IMG/VR virus record: IMGVR_UViG_3300025010_000053
Location: 1 to 64,000 of that record
Reading direction: 5' to 3' (one strand)
Origin: a virus
Length of the DNA: 64,000 nucleotides
The notes beneath the pieces were generated by a model. The model was not told the DNA's origin. It did no database searches and was given only the letters and a program-made list of their open reading frames with translations. The translations under genes were made by a program, and so were the position numbers. Of the stretch, positions 23,367 to 31,202 are shown piece by piece. Each line of letters starts with the position of its first letter. Within the stretch, counting starts at the first letter, position 1.

Positions 23367-24658
23367 GTAAGAAAAAGTATCTCAAAAAGAACGTGTATGA
23401 AGCAGCACTGGAACGCGTCAAAACTATTTTCGAAGAGTTCGAAAAGGTGTATGTTTCCTTTTCCGGCGGCAAGGACAGCGGGGTTGTTTTGAACCTTGTC
23501 CTTGATTATATGCGTAAAAACGGGATAACGAATAAAATCGGGGTTCTTGTTGTTGATCTGGAAGGTCAGTATCAAGAAACCATAAATTACATACATACCA
23601 TGCTTACGGACAATGCTGACTTGATAGAACCATACTGGGCATGCTTGCCGCTAAATCTGCGCAATGCTGTGTCAGTCTATCAGCCGTTCTGGTGTTGCTG
23701 GGAGCCAGGACTAGAAGATAGATGGATTAGGCAATTTCCTGACTATCCGGTTATAAAAGATCAGGAATTCTTTCCGTTCTATCAGTACAGAATGGAATTT
23801 GAAGAATTCGTTCCGAAGTTCGGCAAGTGGTTTTCTGGTGGAGAAAAGACTGCTTGCCTGGTAGGCATACGTTCCGATGAAAGCCTTAACCGATTCAGAA
23901 CAATTGTAAGCGACAGTAAAGAGACTTATAGCGGCATAAACTGGACAACGAAGATAGACGAGAATCTTTACAATTGCTATCCAATTTACGATTGGCGAAC
24001 TGAAGATATTTGGACCGCCAATGGTAAAAACGGGTGGGAATATAACAAACTCTATGATCTGTTTTACAAGGCCGGTGTCGGCATCCACGATATGCGGATT
24101 TGCCAGCCCTATGGTGATGACCAACGGATCGGGCTGAATCTGTTCCGGGTTATCGAACCCGAGACATGGGCCAGGGTAGTTAATCGTGTATCCGGGGCAA
24201 ACTTTGGTAATATTTATTGTGGTACTAAGGCATTAGGGTATCGTCAGGTACAGCTACCGGCCGGGCATACGTGGAAAAGCTACACAAAGCTTTTACTTGC
24301 ATCACTTCCACCCGAAACCAGGGAGAACTATGTTAGCCGGTTTATCCGTTTTATGAGATATTGGAATAGAAACGGGTGTGGGTTGCCAAGTGAATGCTTT
24401 AGCAAACTGCCCCCTTCCGCTGTTGTAACGGATAAGATAGCTACCAGAGGGAATAAGGATAAACGTGTCGTTAGGTACAGGAAAATAGAAGATAGCCTTG
24501 ACGGCGATATTGAAAGCAAACACTATGCTCCTACTTGGCGTAGGATGGCCATGTGCATCCTTAAAAATGACCACCTGTGCAAAGGATTGTCGTTTGCCCA
24601 AATCAAGAACCAGGCAGAGCGGCAACGACAGCTGATAGAAAAGTACCGAAATTTGTAG
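23363..24658 (+). CDS. IbrA-like PAPS-reductase-family protein (DUF3440)
   Basis: 431 residues from GTG 23363, overlapping the helicase stop. The PP-loop 'VSFSGGKDSGVVLNL' (residues ~31-45) binds ATP or PAPS. Downstream 'CCWEPGLEDRWIRQ', 'WFSGGEKTACLVGIRSDESLNRF' and 'YDWRTEDIWTANGKNGW' are hallmarks of DUF3440, the IbrA family. Together with the ParB-like gene at 25071 it forms the conserved IbrA-IbrB pair described in E. coli as regulators; the biochemical reaction is not established. Confidence 0.85.
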   Translation: MSKKKYLKKNVYEAALERVKTIFEEFEKVYVSFSGGKDSGVVLNLVLDYMRKNGITNKIGVLVVDLEGQYQETINYIHTMLTDNADLIEPYWACLPLNLRNAVSVYQPFWCCWEPGLEDRWIRQFPDYPVIKDQEFFPFYQYRMEFEEFVPKFGKWFSGGEKTACLVGIRSDESLNRFRTIVSDSKETYSGINWTTKIDENLYNCYPIYDWRTEDIWTANGKNGWEYNKLYDLFYKAGVGIHDMRICQPYGDDQRIGLNLFRVIEPETWARVVNRVSGANFGNIYCGTKALGYRQVQLPAGHTWKSYTKLLLASLPPETRENYVSRFIRFMRYWNRNGCGLPSECFSKLPPSAVVTDKIATRGNKDKRVVRYRKIEDSLDGDIESKHYAPTWRRMAMCILKNDHLCKGLSFAQIKNQAERQRQLIEKYRNL

Positions 24659-24670
24659 GGGGTACCGTCC

Positions 24671-25084
24671 ATGAAGATAATTAGACTAACAAACCAGGAC
24701 AAAAGCTTTTACTCCACACTGGGGCCGTTTCTGGCCCGTCGTGACGTTGAGCGCGAAATTGGCTACAAGATATACGACGATGACGGAAAAGTGTGGATTA
24801 CTGCTCTTGAATTAAAAAAGGTCGTGGGGTTTTGTTATCTTTGGGAGAAAACAAAAGCACATTATCAGATCGGTAGTTGCTATGTCGTTGAAAAGTACCG
24901 GCAACAAGGTGTTTTTCGCCAGCTATTTAACAGTGCAATTAAGGATATTAAAGGCGTTGTTACTATGACAACGAAGAATAAATATTTAATGGAAATGATA
25001 GCTGATGAAGGTTTTATGGAGAGTAAGAAGAGAGGTAGCTTTACTGAGTATGCAAAGGAGTATGGTTCAAATGAAAGCGTTTAA
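24671..25084 (+). CDS. GNAT-fold acetyltransferase-like protein
   Basis: 137 residues from ATG 24671 (GGGGGTACC upstream). Residues ~68-95 contain the GNAT motif A region: 'IGSCYVVEKYRQQGVFRQLFNSAI', in the pattern Q/R-x-x-G-x-G/A loosened to 'RQQGVF'. It lies between IbrA- and IbrB-like genes and overlaps the latter by 14 bases. It could acetylate a protein, or, like phage Mu Mom, a DNA base; the sequence alone does not decide. Confidence 0.65.
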   Translation: MKIIRLTNQDKSFYSTLGPFLARRDVEREIGYKIYDDDGKVWITALELKKVVGFCYLWEKTKAHYQIGSCYVVEKYRQQGVFRQLFNSAIKDIKGVVTMTTKNKYLMEMIADEGFMESKKRGSFTEYAKEYGSNESV

Positions 25085-25580
25085 GAGCCCAGTTTACAAT
25101 GTTATTGCCGTGCCAATTAAAAATATTAGGGCAAATGCTTGGAATCCTAATGCCGTAGCTCCACCCGAAATGAAACTTCTTTATGACTCAATTAAAGAAG
25201 ATGGCTATACAATGCCAATAGTTTGTTACTTTAATCCGTCTGATGATACATATGAGATTGTTGACGGGTTTCACCGCTACAGCGTTATGTTGAAACATAA
25301 GGATATTTATGATCGCGAGAATGGCTGTTTGCCTGTATCTGTGATCGATAAACCAATCAGTGATAGGATGGCTTCAACAATACGCCACAACCGCGCTAGG
25401 GGTACGCATAACATTGACTTGATGAGCAATATCGTGGCCGAGCTTGTTGAAATGGGCAAATCTGATTCCTGGATTGCTAAGCATTTGGGAATGGACGTTG
25501 ATGAGTTGCTGCGACTTAAACAAATTACCGGTCTAGTTGCGCTTTTCAGGAGCCGGGAATACTCAAAATCATGGATATAG
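25071..25580 (+). CDS. IbrB-like ParB/Srx-fold protein
   Basis: 169 residues from ATG 25071, behind AAAGGAG and inside the end of the GNAT gene. 'IKNIRANAWNPNAVAPPEMKLLYDSIKEDGYTMPIV' (in part) and 'YEIVDGFHRYSVM' form the ParB N-terminal domain, with the 'DGFHR' loop that binds nucleotide in ParB/sulfiredoxin folds. 'DSWIAKHLGMDVDELLRLKQI' is the helix-turn-helix. Pairing with a DUF3440 protein defines the IbrB type. Followed by two hairpins and the tyrosine recombinase. Confidence 0.82.
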   Translation: MKAFKSPVYNVIAVPIKNIRANAWNPNAVAPPEMKLLYDSIKEDGYTMPIVCYFNPSDDTYEIVDGFHRYSVMLKHKDIYDRENGCLPVSVIDKPISDRMASTIRHNRARGTHNIDLMSNIVAELVEMGKSDSWIAKHLGMDVDELLRLKQITGLVALFRSREYSKSWI

Positions 25581-25612
25581 ATAAAAAGGAGGCATGGTAA
25601 ATTAATTATTAC

Positions 25613-25677
25613 GTAGTCGCTCAGGCCGTCCTGGCAGACATATCGCTGAGCGACTACCGAAACCGCTAGGGGTTCGG
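25613..25677 (+). promoter_or_regulatory. Two consecutive hairpins ahead of the tyrosine recombinase
   Basis: GTAGTCGCTCAG (25613-25624) and CTGAGCGACTAC (25646-25657) are a perfect 12-bp inverted repeat. A second stem CCGAA/TTCGG spans 25657-25677. There is no T-run, so this is not a standard terminator. It may be recombinase-binding arms, a recombination core or an RNA control element. Confidence 0.6.
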
Positions 25678-25721
25678 AATATAGTATATCGGGATCGCTT
25701 CCAAAATTCAAGGAGGGTTAA

Positions 25722-26660
25722 ATGGATCTAGAGAAATCCATACAGGAATTATTCGTGTATCTCGAAAGTCAAGGGTACTCCGTCCATAGCTTGGAATGGT
25801 ATGGCGTTGCGCTCAGACAATTCAAAAAGTTTCTGAACGATGCAGGGATACATACTATTGAAGAAATCACCCAGCAAGTCATATATGATTACCTGCTCTA
25901 TCTGCGTAACCGTCCGAAAATGGACGGCAAGCCAGGAAAGCTAAGTATTTCAGCTATAAATAACGCAATTAAAGCGATTAAGGGTTTGTTTAGGTATCTA
26001 TGTGAAGTGATTGAAACTTTACCGGACAACCCGACTAGAAAGTTAAAATACCTCAAGGCAAGACATGCAGTCATAAATAGTTATACAGAAGAGCAGATAC
26101 GTGCAATTTTGTCTTATATTCCTCAGAAAAATTTTGCTGGACAACGAAATAGTATGCTTATTCAACTGCTCGTTGACACTGGCCTACGTATATCCGAGGC
26201 TTTAAGTATTTGTGTTAGCAATATAAATTTCACTAAGTCATTAATACGGGTAGTTGGCAAAGGGAACAAAGAGCGTTTAGTTCCCTTTGGTGAAAATTCA
26301 AAGAAGCTATTGGAGCAATGGATTGTTATTCAGTCCCTAAGTGAAACGAGCAAGATATTTTTTGCTAAAGGTTCGGATAGTATTTCAACCGCTGCAATTA
26401 GAAACGCTTTTAGAAAGTACGGAGTTTTAGCAGGGTTAAAGGTAACGTTTAGGCCGCATATTTGCCGTCACACTTTTGCTCTTATGTTTTTACGCAACGG
26501 TGGGCAGGTGTTTGTTTTGCAGAAAATAATGGGCCATTCGACGCTTGATATGACTAGGCGTTACGTGAATATGCTTACCGAAGATATCCAGGAAGAGCAT
26601 CGGAGATGTGGCCCTGGAGACAAGCTGTTTAGCAACAAAGACGACGATAACCAGGAATAA
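25722..26660 (+). CDS. Tyrosine recombinase (XerC/D-like integrase)
   Basis: 312 residues from ATG 25722 with AAGGAGGG upstream. N-terminal SAM-like core-binding domain (residues 1-105). Catalytic set visible: Arg in 'DTGLRISEAL', Lys in 'VGKGNKERLVPF', His/Arg in 'HICRHTFA', His in 'MGHSTLDM', Tyr in 'TRRYVNM'. Length and pattern match Xer-type enzymes. It may integrate the phage, resolve multimers or invert DNA. The phage also carries a large serine recombinase, so roles are probably divided. Confidence 0.9.
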   Translation: MDLEKSIQELFVYLESQGYSVHSLEWYGVALRQFKKFLNDAGIHTIEEITQQVIYDYLLYLRNRPKMDGKPGKLSISAINNAIKAIKGLFRYLCEVIETLPDNPTRKLKYLKARHAVINSYTEEQIRAILSYIPQKNFAGQRNSMLIQLLVDTGLRISEALSICVSNINFTKSLIRVVGKGNKERLVPFGENSKKLLEQWIVIQSLSETSKIFFAKGSDSISTAAIRNAFRKYGVLAGLKVTFRPHICRHTFALMFLRNGGQVFVLQKIMGHSTLDMTRRYVNMLTEDIQEEHRRCGPGDKLFSNKDDDNQE

Positions 26661-26748
26661 ACTAAACATGGTTATTTTTAAATTAAATATGCCTTGAACT
26701 TTTTAGAATAACATGGTAGATTGAAACTGGTTAGGGAGTGATGCAAGA

Positions 26749-27042
26749 ATGGAAGAGATGAGGAATTGTCTTGGCTGTGGTATCAGCTTTGCTCCAAAAA
26801 GCAAAAGACATGTTTACCATAGCACCCAATGTCGGTATAGGATGAGACAGCAGATGCTTAGACTACAGCGCAAACTTGCTGGTTTGTGTCCTCAGTGCGG
26901 CGGAGAGATGGATTACCCTACATCCACCCACCGCACCAAGAACAAAATTACCTACTGCTCTAAATGTCGAGAGTACTTTAGGATCCGGCATAGTGCTGGT
27001 GGGCAAAATAAATTAGTAGCGGCCACAGTTATTCCAGACTGA
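26749..27042 (+). CDS. Small double zinc-ribbon protein
   Basis: 97 residues from ATG 26749 behind GGGAGTG. First metal site 'CLGCGISFAPKS..HVYHSTQCRYRMRQQ', second 'CPQCGGEMDYP ... YCSKCREYF'. Such proteins in phages often act as DNA-binding regulators. No catalytic motif. It stands alone after the recombinase with short AT-rich flanks. Confidence 0.68.
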   Translation: MEEMRNCLGCGISFAPKSKRHVYHSTQCRYRMRQQMLRLQRKLAGLCPQCGGEMDYPTSTHRTKNKITYCSKCREYFRIRHSAGGQNKLVAATVIPD

Positions 27043-27095
27043 CTCAGCTAGTTATAATATTGCTGGTGGAATCCACTAAAAAGAAGGAGCAAACC

Positions 27096-28499
27096 ATGAA
27101 TAAAGCCGTCCATGCTATTACCTGTTTAGAGCGCAGGTGCAAGAAGTGTAAAATATACATATCAGTCAGGGTGCAGGATTATGGCGTGCAGACAACTTGG
27201 GAGGACTTAGACGCTCAATTAGACAAAAGTCTATATCAGATCATTAAGGTTCGTTGCCCAAAATGCGGGATCGAAGAATGGCCGGAATTTACGACAATGT
27301 ACAATATAGCGAACGGAGCAAAGGAACAAATCATTAAGACCAAGCTTGGCAGCGAGGATATGCCGGTTATAGGTGGCACGGATACGCCTTATGCTATCAC
27401 CCATAGCTTGGAGGAAGAGGCTGAGTATAATCGCGGCCTGGCTAAAACTAAGGAATGTTATCGCGAAAAATCAGAAGAATTTTGGACTGGTTACTGTAGC
27501 TTTGCCTTGGAGAAGTGGTCAAGCCTCATGAAAGATTTGACCGACAAGGAGTTTGAAGTCGCCTACCTGGAACTTGGTTTTCCGGCACCTTTGAACTATG
27601 GTGCCATCAGTGTGGCAGCATGGCGTAAGGACGCGGAGAGGCGAATTGTCACCGATGAACAAAAGTTAGCCTTTTGGCGAGCGTCCAACTTATACATTAT
27701 AGAAGAGGAATTCGTTTGGGCACCAATCGGGCAGTGGCCCATGGAGGAATGGATCCGCTCATATGGTCGGGAGCGGGTAACTTACCTTACTTTAAATATA
27801 CCGCTGCCGGAAGAGTTGGAGTCTTGGAGAACCAAAGCCTTAGCGAAGGTGATAAAAAAGAAAACAGGAGAAACCGGTGTACTTTTCGAGCGGATCGGTC
27901 AACTTGGGCGCGATCTGGACAAGCAGCGCAACCGGTCGATGGAGCTAGGACGGCAACTGCAGCAGGAGAGGCAGGATAGTGCCACATTAAACGATCAAGT
28001 GTCGAAACTTAAGCAGGAGAATGCACGCTTAAAAAATAGGCCTGCAGAGGTTATTCGGGATCCGAACGATACAAGGAAAATTAAATCCCTAAAAGGGCTA
28101 GTTGCAGAAATGCGGGCTGAGGTGGAGAGGCTTGCCGGGTTGCTTCCGGCTGAAGTTATAATCCAAGAACCAGATGATATAATAGAAGAAACTAAAATTG
28201 AAGTCCAGGAACCCGCCATTGATCTGAGCGGCAAGACAGTCCTGATCGTTGGTTGGCCGAGGGAAACGATTGGAGCTGAGTGCCTGGTTATATGGCATGA
28301 CGGGGATTTAGTGGACGCAAAGCTCCAGACCCTGACCACGGAGGCAGATATATTCGTTGTGCTGACCCGCTTTATAAGCCATCAGGCTATGTGGTGGCTG
28401 AAAGCGGAAGCGGCCATGCAAGATAAGCCGATCGTGTTTGTCAAGGAAACCAATGTCGATCGGATTTTAGGCATTATTAAATCAAGTCTAGCCAGGTGA
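27096..28499 (+). CDS. Coiled-coil protein with C-terminal DUF2325-like domain
   Basis: 467 residues from ATG 27096 (AGAAGGAGC upstream); TTATAAT at ~27052 may be its -10. N-terminal zinc site 'CKKCKIY ... CPKCGIEEW', middle part unrecognised, coiled coil at ~270-345 ('LGRQLQQERQDSATLNDQVSKL'). The last ~90 residues, starting 'KTVLIVGWPRETIGAECLVIW', follow DUF2325 (a Rossmann-like domain, here with 'IFVVLTRFISHQAMWWLKAEA'). Function of that family is unknown. A strong terminator overlaps the stop codon. Confidence 0.72.
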   Translation: MNKAVHAITCLERRCKKCKIYISVRVQDYGVQTTWEDLDAQLDKSLYQIIKVRCPKCGIEEWPEFTTMYNIANGAKEQIIKTKLGSEDMPVIGGTDTPYAITHSLEEEAEYNRGLAKTKECYREKSEEFWTGYCSFALEKWSSLMKDLTDKEFEVAYLELGFPAPLNYGAISVAAWRKDAERRIVTDEQKLAFWRASNLYIIEEEFVWAPIGQWPMEEWIRSYGRERVTYLTLNIPLPEELESWRTKALAKVIKKKTGETGVLFERIGQLGRDLDKQRNRSMELGRQLQQERQDSATLNDQVSKLKQENARLKNRPAEVIRDPNDTRKIKSLKGLVAEMRAEVERLAGLLPAEVIIQEPDDIIEETKIEVQEPAIDLSGKTVLIVGWPRETIGAECLVIWHDGDLVDAKLQTLTTEADIFVVLTRFISHQAMWWLKAEAAMQDKPIVFVKETNVDRILGIIKSSLAR

Positions 28500-28516
28500 A
28501 AGCCTGGTTTTTTTTT
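28492..28516 (+). terminator. Intrinsic terminator after the DUF2325-like gene
   Basis: CCAGG - TGAAAG - CCTGG followed by nine T residues. The stop codon TGA of the gene lies in the loop. Confidence 0.9.
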
Positions 28517-28662
28517 GTGAAATAAAATGATAATAGCAGTTAGTGGTAGATAATGAATTGAAATATTAGAAAATAGAACATATTTTGCTTTCTCATAATT
28601 TGATTTAATTTATCTTCATGCTATTATAAGAATATATATTTAATAGGAAAGGAGGGGAAGTG

Positions 28663-28770
28663 TTGAAGAAAATAGGTATTGCTTATGGCGGAAAGGGTAT
28701 AGGAGTTCCGATTATTGGGCTGGTTGCATTAGGTGCCATGCTTTTCTTTGTAGGACGCAAAATTAAATAG
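28663..28770 (+). CDS. Single-pass membrane micropeptide (35 residues)
   Basis: TTG start at 28663 with AAGGAGG seven bases upstream and an AT-rich promoter-like region before it. Product: MKKIGIAYGGKGIG, then a hydrophobic helix 'VPIIGLVALGAMLFFVG', then basic RKIK. One membrane span with positive ends. No family known. A bidirectional terminator follows. Good RBS and clean hydrophobic profile make it likely real. Confidence 0.55.
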   Translation: MKKIGIAYGGKGIGVPIIGLVALGAMLFFVGRKIK

Positions 28771-28776
28771 CATAAA

Positions 28777-28814
28777 AAAAGGGGCTGACTATAGGCGACA
28801 GTCCCTTTTCCCTT
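28777..28814. terminator. Bidirectional terminator
   Basis: AAAAGGGGCTG and CAGTCCCTTTT pair around an 11-base loop, with A-run on one side and T-run on the other. It serves the micropeptide gene and the convergent membrane gene. Confidence 0.8.
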
Positions 28815-28824
28815 TTTGTGTATA

Positions 28825-29106
28825 CTATTTAACCTCTTCTATTTCAATATCTGCTTTACTTCCACAGCAGGGACATGTCATTGTGCCCTTGAATCTTCCC
28901 TTTTCATTGAAAATTTCTTTATAGAATTGACTTATAATGCCAGGCAGAGAGAGCATCATTATTAATAAAGTGATAACTCCCATATGCACTGTATCCTGAA
29001 TTAACTTTTTATTTTGCAATGAAAGCGTAATAGTAATTAAAAGATATATAAAAATAATGAGTCCAGAGAGTCCAATAAATGCAATAGAAATTCTTCTTAG
29101 GAACAT
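28825..29106 (-). CDS. Small membrane protein with C-terminal Cys-knuckle
   Basis: 93 residues. Two membrane segments ('IAFIGLSGLIIFIYLLITITL' in part, and 'VITLLIMMLSLPGIISQF'), then a cytoplasmic 'TCPCCGSKADIEIEE' tail that may bind zinc. ATG 29106 is used, but the only good RBS (AAGGAGGTGA) lies some 35 bases upstream, so a non-AUG start giving ~8 more residues is possible. Likely a lysogenic accessory gene; function unknown. Confidence 0.6.
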   Translation of the reverse strand: MFLRRISIAFIGLSGLIIFIYLLITITLSLQNKKLIQDTVHMGVITLLIMMLSLPGIISQFYKEIFNEKGRFKGTMTCPCCGSKADIEIEEVK

Positions 29107-29434
29107 TGCAATTTTTTTAATTTTCTGATAAATGTAAAGTCACCTCCTTGGTAAAATATTTTATTTAGATATTTCGTTATAAACATAAAAGTTTCCTTTA
29201 ATATTATTGGCTATTTTATTGATCAATGAGTGATGCATATAATGGATGAGCATATAAAAATGACTCATTGCTTTCACAAATAAATAAAATCGCTTAAATA
29301 CTATTTTCCGCAAAAAAATATATTTTAACTTTCTTTGATTTATGTATTGCATTATTCTATGGATCTGCTATAATTATATTTAAGGAAAGCAAATAAAAAA
29401 CAAAACGGTCACAGAGCCGAAGGGAGATTAAATA
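29107..29434. other. AT-rich intergenic region
   Basis: About 330 bp without a supported gene. It contains the leader of the minus-strand membrane gene (RBS near 29145) and a plus-strand promoter at 29347-29374. A 63-codon minus-strand frame here has no RBS and AT-driven composition, so I do not call it. Confidence 0.6.
29347..29374 (+). promoter_or_regulatory. Promoter ahead of the 29435 gene
   Basis: TTGCAT, 16 bp, TATAAT, about 60 bp upstream of ATG 29435, followed by the RBS GAAGGGAG. Confidence 0.6.
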
Positions 29435-29794
29435 ATGAAATTATTCGCACAGATAGCACCATTCATTGAAGGAACATGTAAATACAATATTATAGCAGGA
29501 GACGGACTGAGTCGTCAGGCGGGATTCAGTCGTCAAGTGTCAGAAGATATTGACTTCGACGGAGACAAGGTTTTTACCTACCCGCAGGACAGTACAGACT
29601 TTGCGGATACTGAGATGCAGGTTAAGTTGGAAAACGGGGTAACTAGGGAAGAGTGGATGCAAATGTTCCCGGATGGTGTGGCAGTTTTGGAGTTAGTGCC
29701 GAACGCAGAAACAGAGGAAAGGAACACTAACGGACAAAGCACGTGGTGGTACTACTTCTGGAAGGGTATCTGGGAAAAGGAATTATTAGCATAG
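29435..29794 (+). CDS. Hypothetical acidic protein
   Basis: 119 residues from ATG 29435, RBS AGGGAG, own promoter at 29347. Acidic, no membrane segment ('EDIDFDGDKVFTYPQDSTDF'). No family recognised. The downstream intergenic hairpin is identical to the one at 18105, linking this locus to the early operon by duplication or common regulation. Confidence 0.62.
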   Translation: MKLFAQIAPFIEGTCKYNIIAGDGLSRQAGFSRQVSEDIDFDGDKVFTYPQDSTDFADTEMQVKLENGVTREEWMQMFPDGVAVLELVPNAETEERNTNGQSTWWYYFWKGIWEKELLA

Positions 29795-29804
29795 TCAAAA
29801 AAAG

Positions 29805-29832
29805 GTTAGGTCGGGCGGGTTGCCTGGCCTAA
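29805..29832 (+). repeat. Repeated intercistronic hairpin, copy 2
   Basis: Exact 28-base copy of 18105-18132, here between the 29435 gene and the RBS of the 29860 gene. Confidence 0.85.
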
Positions 29833-29859
29833 CGAAAAAATAATTTAGGGGGAATTCTA

Positions 29860-30138
29860 GTGAGAAAAATGTTTTTAACTTTGCGTTGCCTGGTTAGAAC
29901 AAAAGCTATTGAACCAGCGTACGCCAGACAGCTTATGAAAATTCATGTTGGAAAAAACGCTTCAAACGGCATGGCCGCATGGTTCAGCCATGGTTGGAAG
30001 TACGACAAAGAGGTTTTCGGTAACAAGGATGTTGGTGGAGATTACTTGGCTTCACCAAGGCGCATCAGGCACAAGTCAATGGTACATCTTATCTGTCAGA
30101 CGTACCTACCGCATGACAGAAAAAGAAAATTACCATAA
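29860..30138 (+). CDS. Small basic hypothetical protein
   Basis: 92 residues from GTG 29860 (TAGGGGG upstream; ATG 29869 is possible). Basic throughout with 'RCLVRTKAIEPAYARQLMKIHVG' and a C-terminal 'PHDRKRKLP', so nucleic-acid binding is conceivable. No family known. A CCCACT/AGTGGG hairpin separates it from the next gene. Confidence 0.58.
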   Translation: MRKMFLTLRCLVRTKAIEPAYARQLMKIHVGKNASNGMAAWFSHGWKYDKEVFGNKDVGGDYLASPRRIRHKSMVHLICQTYLPHDRKRKLP

Positions 30139-30187
30139 ATAAAAATCCCACTTGTCTAGTTGGTGAGTGGGGAAAGGAGTTGAGTTG

Positions 30188-30364
30188 ATGCCCAAGGGCG
30201 GAAAGCGCGAGGGAGCCGGGAGACCGGAAATAGCAGACAAATTGATTACCAAGACCTACAGACTTCTTCAGTCGGACATAGAAAAACTGGAGAAGTTAGC
30301 GAAAAAACAGGAAATAACCGCTTCTGAGGTGATGCGGAATTTAATAAGAAGGGAGGGAAATTGA
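30188..30364 (+). CDS. Ribbon-helix-helix DNA-binding protein
   Basis: 58 residues from ATG 30188 behind AAAGGAG. 'PKGGKREGAGRPEIADKLI' followed by 'SDIEKLEKLAKKQEITASEVMRNLI' is the RHH pattern, related to the 16182 protein. Directly followed by two small genes, probably one transcript. Likely transcription regulator. Confidence 0.75.
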   Translation: MPKGGKREGAGRPEIADKLITKTYRLLQSDIEKLEKLAKKQEITASEVMRNLIRREGN

Positions 30365-30556
30365 GTGGATAAATTAGCAAAAGTCATTCTGGAAGGAGGC
30401 AAGTGGGAAGTAGTCTCTATTGAAAACGGAAAAACCGTAAAATCCCTTGACTCCTGCGACCAGGCTATGGACTGGGCATGGGAAAACGGTTGGGACGTCA
30501 TGGAGGTGCCGAATGAAACAGCGACTAGAACCGCAAGATTTGCAGGGACTAGCTGA
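30365..30556 (+). CDS. Small hypothetical protein
   Basis: 63 residues from GTG 30365, directly after the RHH stop; GGAGG in the RHH gene end serves as RBS. 'GGKWEVVSIENGKTVKSLDSCDQAMDWAWENGWDVMEV' (in part) resembles short DUF-type host-modulating proteins but no family is recognised. It overlaps the next gene by 44 bases. Confidence 0.55.
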   Translation: MDKLAKVILEGGKWEVVSIENGKTVKSLDSCDQAMDWAWENGWDVMEVPNETATRTARFAGTS

Positions 30557-30872
30557 AGAGCAGAAGGTCAGACTTCGGGAGTTATGGGAAGTGCGCGCAG
30601 GCGACTTTTATGTAAAGCATTTTACATTTAACTGCACTCACGGTGAAACTCTTGTTGTCACCGAACAAAATATTAAATATCTCAATCTGAATTCTGCTAT
30701 TCCTCTACTGAGCGTCGGACAGATGATTGAGATACTGCAGAACTCCGGCAAGGTTGAATACGATCCGTGTGAGCCAAGTTATTTTTGGGCTTTGGGGGAA
30801 GATTTTTACCTGAGCGTACTTGACGGAAAGCTTTGTGACGCTCTTTGGTTGGCAGTCAAAAAAATATTATAG
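30513..30872 (+). CDS. Hypothetical protein
   Basis: 119 residues from ATG 30513 with TGGAGGTG; longer frames upstream lie in the previous gene. 'WEVRAGDFYVKHFTFNCTHGET' then 'AIPLLSVGQMIEILQ' and 'YDPCEPSYFWALGEDFYLSVLDGKLCDALWLAVKK'. The 'lLs.GQmieiL' phrase is seen in small phage proteins of unknown function. A terminator follows at once. Confidence 0.65.
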   Translation: MKQRLEPQDLQGLAEEQKVRLRELWEVRAGDFYVKHFTFNCTHGETLVVTEQNIKYLNLNSAIPLLSVGQMIEILQNSGKVEYDPCEPSYFWALGEDFYLSVLDGKLCDALWLAVKKIL

Positions 30873-30900
30873 CACTCCTTTGGTGGTGCTTATTTTTTTT
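30871..30900 (+). terminator. Intrinsic terminator
   Basis: AGCAC..CC and GG..GTGCT pair around TTT, followed by TATTTTTTTT. Confidence 0.85.
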
Positions 30901-31167
30901 CGCCATACAGCACTACCTAAACTTCCCATCAGATTATTTTACTCAAAACTAGCATATTTCAATCTATTAGGGAATAGCTTTTGAGTAACGCATTAACGAA
31001 GTTAAGAGTAACGCAAAAAAGCAGTAGGGCATTTCCGGCACTATTGAAATATATCCGAAATAAGAGTAAAATAAGCATGTTGGCAGACATGTCCGGTACC
31101 TCGTCAAACCGAAGCCCAGCTATGCTTGGTATTATGTACATAGGGTTGACGGGGTTTTGGCGTCCCA
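30901..31167. other. Non-coding regulatory stretch upstream of the structured RNA
   Basis: No gene is supported here. It holds the 35-bp upstream repeat (30917-30951), a 10-bp inverted repeat ATATTTCAAT (30954) / ATTGAAATAT (31043), and two direct GAGTAACGCA repeats (30983 and 31006). These look like regulator-binding sites ahead of the RNA promoter at 31168. Confidence 0.5.
30917..30951 (+). repeat. 35-bp upstream repeat, copy 2
   Basis: 29 of 35 bases match 15754-15788. Both copies precede a promoter that drives a copy of the twin RNA element. Confidence 0.7.
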
Positions 31168-31196
31168 TTGACTAATTTATTATCTTTGACTATAAT
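31168..31196 (+). promoter_or_regulatory. Consensus promoter of the structured RNA
   Basis: TTGACT, 17 bp, TATAAT; the conserved AACAG element begins seven bases after the -10 box, as in the copy at 15803-15838. Confidence 0.85.
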
Positions 31197-31202
31197 AGGC
31201 CT

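Noticed and set aside
29161-29352. 63-codon minus-strand ORF
   Set aside because: AT-driven open frame with no RBS, in a region explained by leaders and a promoter.
30981-31175. 64-codon plus-strand ORF
   Set aside because: No RBS; it overlaps direct repeats and the -35 box of the RNA promoter at 31168.
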